DNA of 35,154 bases from assembly GCA_005882255.1 (NCBI GenBank), contig VBEZ01000125.1, forward strand, positions 1 through 35,154. Reading direction: 5' to 3'. Origin of the DNA: Chloroflexota bacterium. GTDB lineage: Bacteria > Chloroflexota > Limnocylindria > P2-11E. Shown piece by piece: positions 7,534-14,817 of the stretch. Position numbers and translations under genes: made by a program. Within the stretch, counting starts at the first letter, position 1; the number at the start of each line of letters is the position of its first letter. A model generated the notes under the pieces. It was not told the origin of the DNA. It searched no databases and saw only the letters and a program-made list of their open reading frames with translations.

Positions 7534-8765
7534 TTCAAGACCCCGATGACCTTGCCGTTCTCCAGATGATCGGCATCTGGTTCCTGCTTCGACGCGGGCA
7601 GTTCCACCGAGTTCGCTCGGCCAGCGCTCCCCGCTCCGCAGGCGTTTTCGGTCTCCGCGGAACTCGCGGCGACGATTAGGTACAGGTTGCGAGCCGCGTT
7701 CAGGTCACGTCCACAACTGTGGCCACACGACGGGCATACAAATGTTCGTTCCGACATCGGTAACGCGGCGTTGATTGAGCCGCACCGGGAACAGCGCTGC
7801 GAGGACGGATAGAAACGCGATGCTATCTTCAGCTTCCCGCCATACCACTCGACCTTGTACTCAAGCAGGCTTCGCAACTCGCGCAGAGCAGCGTCGGGCA
7901 AACTTGACCCGAGGCGGCGGCTTCGTTGCAATGCACGAACCGACAGATTCTCGATGACCAGCACTGACTTGGTTTTCGACAGTGCACTCGAGACCTTGTG
8001 TAGGTGGTCCTTGCGTGCGTTCGCGATTCTTGCGTGCAGGCGCGAAAGCCTTCGCGTCGCTTTGTGCCGATTGACGCTGCCCTTTCTCTTTCGCGCTATC
8101 GAGCGAGAAAGGCGGCGAATTCGGCGTTCCAGCCGTCGTCGTGGCCGAACGTTCGGGAATACCTCGCCGTCGGATGTCGTCGCCAAGGTCACAAGCCCGA
8201 AATCAACGCCGACGGCTGGCCCGACGTTCGGCGGCACGACGATGTCTTCGCGAACGCGCAGCGAGACGAACCAGCGACCGCCCTCCTCAACGACGGTGGC
8301 TGAGAGGATGTGCGCCCTGGAAGTCGGTAGATAACCCTCCTCTTTGAGCCGGAGTTTTCCTAGACGCGGCAGTTGAATCTGACGCGCGAACACACGTATT
8401 ACGCCGTTGAGGCGAAAGGTCGCGCGACCGAGCTTGCGCCTCTTGAACCTGGGAAAGCCCACGCGCCGTCCGCTCTTCAAGCCGCGGAAGAACAGCGAAA
8501 ACGCCTGGTCCAGATCACGCAGAGCCTCATGGGGCGCGCACTTGGACACCTCGTATAGCCAAGGAAAGTCCGTTCGCTTGAGCGCGTTCAGCTCACGATG
8601 AAGGTCGATCGATGTGAGGACAGTTCGGTCGCTCTGATATGCCTCAATACGTCGAGCTAGACCCCAGTTATAGGCAAACCGCGCTGCGCCGCAATGTCGT
8701 GCCAATAGAACACGCTGATGCGAAGTCGGGTCAAGCTCGGTGCGGTACGACCGATACGTCAACAT
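7530..8765 (-). CDS. tnpB: TnpB (IS200/IS605 OrfB family RNA-guided nuclease)
   Basis: 411 residues with an apparently intact nuclease. The RuvC triad is D188 (VGVDFGLVTLA), E272 (VLVIENL) and D354 (CGRDLNAARNL). The zinc finger is C325/C328 (RCSRCGS) and C344/C347 (CPSCG). N-terminal features match the family (FAYNWGL, the region around HEALRDLDQAFSLFFRG, and VGFPRFKRR). TnpB proteins are guided by an RNA made from the transposon's right end and cut DNA beside a short motif. No tnpA transposase is present. The start has AGGAG nine bases upstream. The gene lies 36 bases after lexA and overlaps the next gene by ATGA, so it is co-transcribed with repair genes. The final residues after KQEPDADHLEN may be read-through of flanking DNA. 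Confidence 0.95.
   Translation of the reverse strand: MLTYRSYRTELDPTSHQRVLLARHCGAARFAYNWGLARRIEAYQSDRTVLTSIDLHRELNALKRTDFPWLYEVSKCAPHEALRDLDQAFSLFFRGLKSGRRVGFPRFKRRKLGRATFRLNGVIRVFARQIQLPRLGKLRLKEEGYLPTSRAHILSATVVEEGGRWFVSLRVREDIVVPPNVGPAVGVDFGLVTLATTSDGEVFPNVRPRRRLERRIRRLSRSIARKRKGSVNRHKATRRLSRLHARIANARKDHLHKVSSALSKTKSVLVIENLSVRALQRSRRLGSSLPDAALRELRSLLEYKVEWYGGKLKIASRFYPSSQRCSRCGSINAALPMSERTFVCPSCGHSCGRDLNAARNLYLIVAASSAETENACGAGSAGRANSVELPASKQEPDADHLENGKVIGVLK
7562..7580. repeat. Short hairpin at the tnpB 3' end (probable IS right end)
   Basis: A perfect 7-bp inverted repeat (CCAGATG / CATCTGG) with a 5-base loop lies within the last codons of tnpB. IS200/IS605 elements carry such hairpins near their right end, where the omega-RNA scaffold is also encoded. 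If so, the element ends between here and about 7540, and the last tnpB codons come from the target. Confidence 0.45.
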
Positions 8766-8801
8766 CCGATGGGCTCCTGGTGATTGGAGGTCCGCGGCGA
8801 G

Positions 8802-9410
8802 CTAGGCGAGTCGGCGAATCACCCCGATCACTTTCCCTTGGATCTGGATATCGCGCGTGTAGATCGGCTGCATCGCGCCGTTGGCCGGCTGCAGTCGCAC
8901 GCGATCCTTCTCCTTGAAGAAGCGCTTCAGCGTCGCGCGGTTGTCTTCGAGCAGCGCGACGATGATGTCGCCGTCCCGGGCGGTGTTCTGCTGCTGCACG
9001 ACGACGTAGTCGCCGTCGTCGATGTGGTCATCGATCATCGATTTGCCGCGGACGCGCAGGACGAAGGTCTCGCGACCCCGACCCGCGAGCTCGCCAGGGA
9101 TCGAGAGCGTCTCCGTCTTGTCCTCCATTGCGTAGATCGGCTCGCCGGCGGCGATCTCCCCGATGATCGGCGCCGAGACGACCCGGCCGCCGAAAGCGCC
9201 GGGGATCGAGAGTGCGCGGGAGCGCGTGGCGTCCTTGGTGAGGCGGCCTTCCTTCTCGAGCTTGGTGAGGTGGTGGTGGACGGCAGACGTCGACGCGAGC
9301 CCGACGGCCTCGGCGATCTCCCGCACCGTCGGCGGGTAACCCCGCTCGGCGATGCGCTCGCGGATGAACGCCAGGATGCGCTCGGCCCGCTGCTGGTCCT
9401 GTTTCGTCAC
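8802..9410 (-). CDS. lexA: LexA repressor / SOS autoprotease
   Basis: 202 residues. The N-terminal winged helix contains the recognition segment YPPTVREIAEAVGLASTSAV (residues 25-43) and a basic wing. The self-cleavage bond is Ala88-Gly89 (IGEIAAGEPI). The catalytic dyad is Ser124 (RGKSMIDDHI) and Lys162 (RATLKRFF). RecA filaments on damaged DNA trigger cleavage and lift repression. The GTG at 9410 sits exactly at the predicted transcription start (see promoter), so the mRNA is probably leaderless. A perfect LexA box in its own promoter indicates autoregulation, and the downstream genes to the terminator near 3.74 kb would share this control. Confidence 0.98.
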   Translation of the reverse strand: MTKQDQQRAERILAFIRERIAERGYPPTVREIAEAVGLASTSAVHHHLTKLEKEGRLTKDATRSRALSIPGAFGGRVVSAPIIGEIAAGEPIYAMEDKTETLSIPGELAGRGRETFVLRVRGKSMIDDHIDDGDYVVVQQQNTARDGDIIVALLEDNRATLKRFFKEKDRVRLQPANGAMQPIYTRDIQIQGKVIGVIRRLA

Positions 9411-9416
9411 GCTTGG

Positions 9417-9445
9417 ACCATACCGAACAAATGTTCACCTGTCAA
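9417..9445 (-). promoter_or_regulatory. lexA promoter with LexA box in the spacer
   Basis: On the minus strand TTGACA (9445-9440) and TATGGT (9422-9417) are separated by exactly 17 bases. The spacer contains the palindrome GAACAAATGTTC (9425-9436), a perfect Gram-positive-type LexA box. Bound LexA would cover both promoter elements. The predicted +1 coincides with the GTG start codon at 9410. Confidence 0.9.
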
Positions 9446-9651
9446 CCCCACGAGACGCAGGCAGGCCGAGAGGGACGGATGAGGGAGCCGCGGGTGACGC
9501 GGCGAGTCGGGTTCTCGCGAGCGAGAGTCGAGGGGCCCCGCCATAAGGCGGCGGTATGCGAGCGAGCGGGCGGGGATACGTTGCGAGCGAGCGAGAACCC
9601 CGAGCCGCGGCAGGACCCGCGGTGCCTGAACTCCAATCTGCGGCTCGACCG
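9446..9651. other. Divergent intergenic region lexA / mscS with inverted repeats
   Basis: About 200 bases without a convincing gene. A perfect 10-bp inverted repeat (9509-9518 with 9591-9600) encloses a small CCGCC-ATAA-GGCGG hairpin, and GCGAGCGAG-type words recur three times. It could be a folded leader or simply low-complexity GC-rich spacer. No known riboswitch pattern was recognised. Confidence 0.4.
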
Positions 9652-9675
9652 GTGAGCGTCGGTATTCTCCGGGGC

Positions 9676-10431
9676 GTGCCGATCGATCCAGCAGTGGTCC
9701 TCGAGTACGCGACCAGGACTTTCTGGGCCCTCATCGTCATCGTCGTCACGCTGCTTCTCGCGCGCGTCGTGCGGCGCACGACCATGCGGGCGCTCACCCG
9801 TGGCCGGGCCCAGGCGAACGTCACGATCCTGCTGGGGAATCTCGTGCAGGTCGCCATCCTCACGATCGGCTTGCTGCTGGTCCTGGCGATCTACACGCGT
9901 GACGCGTTCGGCTGGATCCTCGGGTCGTTCAGCGTCGTCGGCATCGTGCTCGGCCTCTCGCTGCAGGACATCCTCAAGAATTTCCTCGCCGGGATCTGGG
10001 TGCTGGTTGAGCGGCCGTTCCGCATCGGCGACACGATCGAGGTCGGCGGATACAGCGGCGTCGTCGAGGAGATCACGTTCCGGACGACGCTGCTCCGGAC
10101 GGTGGACGCGCAGCAGGTGATCGTGCCGAACGGCACGTTCATGACGAGCTCCGTCGTGAACCTCACGCGTTTTCCGACCCGGCGCGCGAGCCTCTGGCTC
10201 GTGGTGGACGATTCGAGCAAACCGATCGCCGCCGACGACCTCCGAGCCGCGCTCCGGGAGACGTCGGGAGTCGCAAAGGAGCCCCCGCCGAGCGTGGAGC
10301 TGCGGAGCGTCACCGGCGGCAAGGCCAGCTACATGGTCACGTTCTGGACCGCCGAGCGCGACGCCGCGCTTTCCGCGGCCGTCGCCGCGCTGCGGGCACG
10401 ATTCCCGCAGGGAGAGGTGCATGGTGGATAA
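9676..10431 (+). CDS. MscS-family mechanosensitive channel
   Basis: 251 residues from the GTG at 9676. Longer in-frame starts exist (9556, 9652), but the upstream residues are GC-rich spacer without homology, and a TATTCT -10 box at 9663-9668 would place the transcript start at this codon. Three hydrophobic segments follow: TFWALIVIVVTLLLARVV, VQVAILTIGLLLVLAIY and the pore helix region SFSVVGIVLGLSLQDILKNFLAGIWVL. Next comes the diagnostic beta domain ERPFRIGDTIEVGGYSGVVEEITFRTT and VPNGTFMTSSVVNLT. These channels release solutes on hypo-osmotic shock. The short N-terminus makes it a small MscS type. It overlaps the next gene by 11 bases and starts the plus-strand group ending at rplI. Confidence 0.93.
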   Translation: MPIDPAVVLEYATRTFWALIVIVVTLLLARVVRRTTMRALTRGRAQANVTILLGNLVQVAILTIGLLLVLAIYTRDAFGWILGSFSVVGIVLGLSLQDILKNFLAGIWVLVERPFRIGDTIEVGGYSGVVEEITFRTTLLRTVDAQQVIVPNGTFMTSSVVNLTRFPTRRASLWLVVDDSSKPIAADDLRAALRETSGVAKEPPPSVELRSVTGGKASYMVTFWTAERDAALSAAVAALRARFPQGEVHGG

Positions 10432-10846
10432 GCCATTCCGTCCGCCCCGCGATCCGAAGGAAGCGATCGAGATGATGCGCAAGATGCCCGCGTACGCGCG
10501 TCTGGTGTGGGCGCTCGCGCGCGACCCGCGCGTACCGACCCGGCAGAAGCTGGTCCTCGGTGCGATCGCCGGCTATCTGGTGTTCCCGATCGACATCATT
10601 CCGGACTTCATCCCGGTCCTGGGGCAGCTCGACGATCTTGGCGTGCTCATCTTCGGGCTCGACTTCTTCATTCGGAACGCGCCACCGGAGGTGGTCGAGG
10701 AGCACATGGGCCGCATCGCGCGGAATGACGACGAGCTGAAACGCGACCTCGAGCGCGCACAGGGCATGCTCTCCGAGAGAGCGACCGAGCTTCGCGCTAC
10801 ATTGGACCGGATCTTGTCACGCGACCGCGAAGGAGATAACGCATGA
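10421..10846 (+). CDS. DUF1232 (YkvA-type) membrane-associated protein
   Basis: 141 residues. The core LVLGAIAGYLVFPIDIIPDFIPVLGQLDDLGVLIFGLDFFI is the DUF1232 signature, a short hydrophobic hairpin with conserved Pro-Asp-x-x-Pro-Asp. It is preceded by a basic N-terminal helix and followed by a charged C-terminal coiled-coil-like helix (DDELKRDLERAQGMLSERA). The family has no agreed function; members are usually small membrane-associated proteins next to transport or envelope genes. The start overlaps the channel gene, and its stop overlaps the next ATG (ATGA), so all three are likely translated together. Confidence 0.85.
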   Translation: MVDKPFRPPRDPKEAIEMMRKMPAYARLVWALARDPRVPTRQKLVLGAIAGYLVFPIDIIPDFIPVLGQLDDLGVLIFGLDFFIRNAPPEVVEEHMGRIARNDDELKRDLERAQGMLSERATELRATLDRILSRDREGDNA

Positions 10847-11025
10847 GCGACCGGGACTCGGGCGGCGGTGTGTTCGACGTCATCGAGGCGCTGCTCGCGA
10901 TCATCGGCGCGCTGACAGTCATGGGCGTCGTCGCCGTCGCAGCGTCGGTCCTCGCATGGGAGATGGAGCTCCGAAAGAGCGAGCAGGACGGCTCGCTCGC
11001 GGAGACCACTCAGCCCAGCAACTAG
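10843..11025 (+). CDS. Small single-pass membrane protein, unknown function
   Basis: 60 residues with one hydrophobic segment (VIEALLAIIGALTVMGVVAV and a few following residues) and a short charged tail rich in Glu, Lys and Ser. The start overlaps the DUF1232 stop (ATGA) and rplI begins ten bases after its stop, so it belongs to the same transcript. No family is recognised; an accessory subunit or regulator of the neighbouring membrane proteins is possible but unsupported. Confidence 0.7.
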   Translation: MSDRDSGGGVFDVIEALLAIIGALTVMGVVAVAASVLAWEMELRKSEQDGSLAETTQPSN

Positions 11026-11034
11026 CGCGGGCTC

Positions 11035-11484
11035 ATGCGCGTCATCCTGAAGCGCGAGGTCGCCGGACTCGGCCGCCCCGGTGACGTCAAGGACGTCGCC
11101 GACGGGTACGCCCAGAACTTCCTCCTGCCGCGCGGCCTCGCCATCGAGGCGACCGCCGGCGAGCTCAAGGTGCTCGCGCGCGCGCGCGACGCCAAGCGGG
11201 CGAAACAGGACCGCGCCCACGCCGACGCGGAGGAGCTCGCGAAGCGCCTGTCCGAGACGACGCTCGTGTTCCGCCTCAAAGCGGGAGAGCAGGGCAAGAC
11301 GTTCGGTTCGGTGACGAACAAGGACATCGCCGACGCGCTGCAGCGCGAGCACAAGGTCGAGCTGGACAGGACGAAGGTGCATCTGCCGGAGCCGCTCAAA
11401 TCCCTCGGCGTGCACTCCGTCGAGGTCCGCTTGCTCACCGACGTCCGCGCGAACGTGACGGTGGCGATCGAACCGGAACGCTAG
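11035..11484 (+). CDS. rplI: 50S ribosomal protein L9
   Basis: 149 residues, normal length. The N-terminal RNA-binding domain MRVILKREVAGLGRPGDVKDVADGYAQNFLLPRGLA is diagnostic (Gly-Leu-Gly, Asp-Gly-Tyr-Ala-x-Asn-Phe-Leu). A long helix rich in Lys/Arg/Ala and a C-terminal 23S-contacting domain with KTFGSVTNKDIADAL follow. L9 binds domain V of 23S rRNA and limits frameshifting. The usual partners rpsF-ssb-rpsR are absent here; rplI is instead last in a membrane-protein group and converges on the dnaB group, which normally lies downstream on the same strand in many bacteria. Confidence 0.97.
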   Translation: MRVILKREVAGLGRPGDVKDVADGYAQNFLLPRGLAIEATAGELKVLARARDAKRAKQDRAHADAEELAKRLSETTLVFRLKAGEQGKTFGSVTNKDIADALQREHKVELDRTKVHLPEPLKSLGVHSVEVRLLTDVRANVTVAIEPER

Positions 11485-11499
11485 CGAGCTGCTGCGGGA

Positions 11500-11586
11500 C
11501 TATTTGCGCAGCACGGTCCACCACAGGATCGCCGCGCCGAGAAGCAGCATCAGACCGAGCAGGACGAAGGCCTGCGCCGAGGTCAT
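11500..11586 (-). CDS. Possible 28-residue membrane peptide
   Basis: The ATG-to-TAG frame encodes a Met-Thr-Ser-Ala N-terminus, a hydrophobic helix of about 20 residues (FVLLGLMLLLGAAILWWTVL) and a basic Arg-Lys end, the classic form of a tiny inner-membrane protein. It starts 15 bases after the upstream VOC gene stop on the same strand and fills the gap to rplI. A 7-bp hairpin spans its last codons. No clear Shine-Dalgarno is seen, so it is only a candidate. Confidence 0.4.
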   Translation of the reverse strand: MTSAQAFVLLGLMLLLGAAILWWTVLRK

Positions 11587-11601
11587 GGGCCCTAGTTTGG
11601 T

Positions 11602-12021
11602 CTAAGCGGCGGGCTTCTTGTTGGGTTCGCGCAGCCAGGGCGTGATGGTGACGCCGACGATGATCCCCTCCGGGCTGAGCAGGCGCGCCACGGTCTGGCC
11701 CCAGGGCTCGGTCTTGGGAGCGACGAGGAGCTGATAGCCCTTCGCGCGAAGCTCTTCCGCCGCCGCGGCGACGTCCTCGACGTCGAACTCGATCCACGCC
11801 TGCGGCGCGGTGACGTTCGACGGCCACTCGCGCGAACCGAAGCACGATTCCGCGGCATCGGCGAGCGGCCAGAGGCCGAGGTGCTTGACCCCGTCGACCT
11901 TTTCGGTGGAAACATCCCCGCTCTCCTCGAGCGGCAGACCGATCGTGTCGCGATAGAAGCGCAGCGCCGCATCCATATCGCGGACGATCGGGCCGAAGCC
12001 GGCGACGAACAGGACTTTCAT
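11602..12021 (-). CDS. VOC-superfamily (glyoxalase/bleomycin-resistance-like) protein
   Basis: 139 residues, one pair of beta-alpha-beta-beta-beta modules. VRDMDAALRFYRDTIGLPL is the typical first module, and WIEFDVEDVAAAAEELRAKGYQLLVAPKTEPWGQTVARLLSPEGIIVGV the second, with the usual x-x-D/S-P-x-G motif near the end. VOC proteins bind a metal and act as lyases, dioxygenases or drug-binding proteins. The expected first metal His is not evident here, so substrate and activity cannot be given. The ATG shares one base with the stop of the upstream helicase gene (TGATG), indicating coupling. Confidence 0.85.
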   Translation of the reverse strand: MKVLFVAGFGPIVRDMDAALRFYRDTIGLPLEESGDVSTEKVDGVKHLGLWPLADAAESCFGSREWPSNVTAPQAWIEFDVEDVAAAAEELRAKGYQLLVAPKTEPWGQTVARLLSPEGIIVGVTITPWLREPNKKPAA

Positions 12022-13361
12022 CAGATGTCCGCCCGAGTCTCGCCCAAATCGCGGAACCGCGTCAGCTCGGACTGGAAGTGCAGGTCGAAGTCGCCGGTCG
12101 GGCCGTTGCGGTGCTTCGCCAGCTTCAGGCGCACCACGCTCTCGTCGCGGTCCTTGCGATCCTTCTGCCAGAGGAAGAGGACCAGGTCGGCGTCGGCCTC
12201 AATACTTCCGCTCTCGCGCAGATCTGAAAGCATCGGCTCCGTACCACGCGTCTCGATCTGACGCGACAGCTGCGAGAGCGCCACGAGAGGGACCTCCAGC
12301 TCGCGCGCGATCGACTTCAGGGCGCGCGTGATGACCGCCACCTCCTGCACCCGGCCCTCGTCGTCGCCGGCGCCCTCGATGAGCTGCAGGTAGTCGACGA
12401 CCACCAGGTCCAGGCCGCGGTCGGCCTGAAGTCGACGCGATTTCGCGAGGATGTCGGTCACCGTGAGACGGCTCGATTCCTCGATGAAGATCGGCGCGCG
12501 TTGCAGCTGATTCGAGGCGGAGTTGATCGACTCGAACTCCTTCTCCGAGAGCCGACCGCGGCGCATGCGGTTTCCGTCGATCTCGGCGGTCATCGAGATG
12601 AGCCGCTGCACGACCTGGAGCTCGGTCATCTCGAGCGAGAACACGGCGCAGGTCTTGTGCGCGGTGACCGCGGCGTGCCACACGACGTTCAGGGCGAGGC
12701 TCGTCTTTCCGAGGCCCGGACGCCCACCGATGATGATGAGGTCGGACGGCTGGAACCCTCCGGTCTTCGCGTCGAGATGCTCGAAGCCGGTCGGCACACC
12801 CTGCCGCTGGTCCTCGCCGCGCGCGGTGATCTGATCGGCGAAGCGGCGTAGCGCGATCTCGAGCGGGACCACATCGCGATGCAGGCTCGATTCGCTCACC
12901 GCGAAGAGCAGCTCCTGGGCGTCGCTGACCGCGCTCTCGGCGTCCTCGCGCGTCAGCGCGAGATGGGCGATCTCGTTCGCGGCCTGGATGAGGCGGCGCA
13001 GCAGCGCGGTGCGCTCGACGATCGCGGCGTACGACTCGGCATGCGCGACGGTCGGGACGTTCTGCATGAGGCCGACGAGGAACTGCGCGCCGCCGATCTC
13101 ATCGAGCTCGCTTCGCGCCGCGAGCTCGGTCTGCACGGTCTGGAAGCCCAGCGCCTCGCCTCGCTCGGCGACCCGCTCGATCGCGCCGAGGATGAGGCGA
13201 TGCTGCTCGCGCGAGAGCGAGGCCGGCGCGATGCGGCCGCGCACGACACCCTCGTAGACCGCCGGATCGATCAGGACCGCGCCGAGCAGCGAGGCCTCGG
13301 CCTCGGGATTCTCGGGCGGGGGTTTCGGCGTGCCGCGTTCGAGCCCGTAGTCGACCGTCAT
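12021..13361 (-). CDS. dnaB: Replicative DNA helicase DnaB, divergent second copy
   Basis: 446 residues with full DnaB layout. The N-terminal helical domain covers about 20-115 (PEAEASLLGAVLIDPAVYEGV). A linker follows, then the RecA-like motor with Walker A GRPGLGKT (213-220), SLEM, the Walker B region DLVVVDYLQLI, the H3 motif ALSQLSRQIE and LSDLRESGSIEADADLVLFL. C-terminal HRNGPTGDFDLHF is also conserved. Nothing essential appears lost, but Walker A departs from the usual ARPSxGKT and the N-terminus is Pro-rich. It follows the other dnaB by a 4-base ATGA overlap, so both are made from one mRNA. It could unwind DNA as its own hexamer, or mix with its partner; that is open. Confidence 0.93.
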   Translation of the reverse strand: MTVDYGLERGTPKPPPENPEAEASLLGAVLIDPAVYEGVVRGRIAPASLSREQHRLILGAIERVAERGEALGFQTVQTELAARSELDEIGGAQFLVGLMQNVPTVAHAESYAAIVERTALLRRLIQAANEIAHLALTREDAESAVSDAQELLFAVSESSLHRDVVPLEIALRRFADQITARGEDQRQGVPTGFEHLDAKTGGFQPSDLIIIGGRPGLGKTSLALNVVWHAAVTAHKTCAVFSLEMTELQVVQRLISMTAEIDGNRMRRGRLSEKEFESINSASNQLQRAPIFIEESSRLTVTDILAKSRRLQADRGLDLVVVDYLQLIEGAGDDEGRVQEVAVITRALKSIARELEVPLVALSQLSRQIETRGTEPMLSDLRESGSIEADADLVLFLWQKDRKDRDESVVRLKLAKHRNGPTGDFDLHFQSELTRFRDLGETRADI

Positions 13362-14677
13362 ACCGGCATCGAGTCGTCCGAGGCGCGGCTGAAGAACTTC
13401 GCCTGCTCGCTCGCGAAGAGCAGCGAGAAGATGCCGGTGGGGCCGTTGCGGTTCTTCGCGATGCTGCCGTGGATCAGCTTCGGCGCCCCGGCGGCGGTCT
13501 CCTCTTTGTCGCGCCAGAGCATGAGCACGACGTCTGAGTCTTGCTCGATCGCCCCACTCTCGCGAAGCGTCGAGAGCTTTGGCTCCAGACCTGAATCGCC
13601 CGCGGCACGAGACAGCTGCGAGAGGCCGATGACCACCACGCTCAGCTCGCGCGCGAGCGACTTGAGGTTCTTCGTGATCGTCGCGATCTCCTGCACGCGA
13701 TTCTCTTCGTGCTCGCCGGTGCGCATGAGCTGGATGTAATCGACCATGATCACCTCGAGCCGGTCGTGCGTGCTCGCGCGTCGCGCCTTCGTGCGCAGCT
13801 CCATGATCGAAAGGCCTGGCGTGTCGTCGATGAGGATCGGCAGGTTCGCGAGCGACGACGCGGCCTCCGTGTCGAACACGTTGCCGGTGCGCAGCGCGAG
13901 CAGATCGGTGCGGCTGTTCATCGCGAGGAAGCGCGACACGACCTGCTTGGTATCCATCTCGAGCGAGAACACGAGCGTGGGATGGCCGCGCTTGGCCATG
14001 TTGAAGGCCATCGCGAGCCCCAGGCTCGTCTTGCCGACCGAGGGGCGCGCCGCGACGACGACGAGGTCGCCGGCGGAGAAGCCCTCGGTGTAGAAGTCGA
14101 TCTCGCGGAAACCTGACGGGATGCCGCTCACTTCGTACGGTCGCTCCATCCGCTGACTCAGGTGGTCGAAGTTCTCCTGCAAGGCGGCCTGGATGTGTCG
14201 GAGCTGCGCGTTCGCCGACTCATCGCGTAGCGCGAAGATGCGCTGCTCGGCGCGATCGAGCGCGAGCGGGATATCTGTCGGTTCGCCGTACGCGTCGGCC
14301 GCGACCGCGGTCGCCGCGCCGAGGAGGCGGCGCAGGATCGCGCGGTCGCGCACGACGCGGGCGTGGCGTTCGATCTCCACCGCCGTGGCCACGAGCTCGG
14401 TCAGCTCGCGCAGGTACGCCGGACCTCCGACGCGGTCGAGCTCCTCGCGGCGCGCCAGCTCGATCTGCACGGTGAGCGGGTCGATGCGCTCGCGGCGCTC
14501 GAGCAGCGACTGCACCGTCCCGTAGATCCGTTGGTGCCGAGCCAGATAGAAATCGTCTCTTCCCAGAAGGTCGGCGACCTTGAAGATGGCGTCGCGATCG
14601 ATGAGGAGACTGCCGAGCACTTGTTGCTCGGCCGACTCGTCGTATGGAAGCGCCCGGTCCGTGCTCTCCAGCGTCAT
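13358..14677 (-). CDS. dnaB: Replicative DNA helicase DnaB, first copy
   Basis: 439 residues, closest of the two to textbook DnaB. The N-terminal domain begins PYDESAEQQVLGSLLIDRDAI. The motor has Walker A ARPSVGKT (210-217), FSLEMD, Walker B with VIMVDYIQLM, GLSQLSR, LSTLRESGAIEQDSDVVLML and KNRNGPTG. DnaB is a ring-shaped 5'-3' helicase that opens the fork and binds primase. The start has GGGAGG upstream. A perfect LexA box at 14711-14722 lies 34 bases before the start codon, next to a TAAGAT -10 candidate, implying SOS control. No dnaA, dnaC or dnaI loader gene is in the window. Confidence 0.96.
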   Translation of the reverse strand: MTLESTDRALPYDESAEQQVLGSLLIDRDAIFKVADLLGRDDFYLARHQRIYGTVQSLLERRERIDPLTVQIELARREELDRVGGPAYLRELTELVATAVEIERHARVVRDRAILRRLLGAATAVAADAYGEPTDIPLALDRAEQRIFALRDESANAQLRHIQAALQENFDHLSQRMERPYEVSGIPSGFREIDFYTEGFSAGDLVVVAARPSVGKTSLGLAMAFNMAKRGHPTLVFSLEMDTKQVVSRFLAMNSRTDLLALRTGNVFDTEAASSLANLPILIDDTPGLSIMELRTKARRASTHDRLEVIMVDYIQLMRTGEHEENRVQEIATITKNLKSLARELSVVVIGLSQLSRAAGDSGLEPKLSTLRESGAIEQDSDVVLMLWRDKEETAAGAPKLIHGSIAKNRNGPTGIFSLLFASEQAKFFSRASDDSMPV

Positions 14678-14710
14678 TCCGCCTCCCGGTGCAGGGTCGC
14701 CGCTATCTTA

Positions 14711-14722
14711 GAACATACGTTC
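14711..14722 (-). promoter_or_regulatory. LexA box in front of the tandem dnaB genes
   Basis: GAACATACGTTC is a perfect GAAC-N4-GTTC palindrome, same class as the lexA box at 9425-9436. On the minus strand it directly abuts TAAGAT (14710-14705), a plausible -10 hexamer, so bound LexA would block RNA polymerase. No strong -35 was found. Confidence 0.8.
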
Positions 14723-14817
14723 GGTGTAGACAGGCGCGGAATCCGATGAAATGCGCCTTGGGGATCGCTCGCCATAGGACCAAAGGGTGACTGAGAAGGG
14801 TCGGCCCGCCTAGGACA

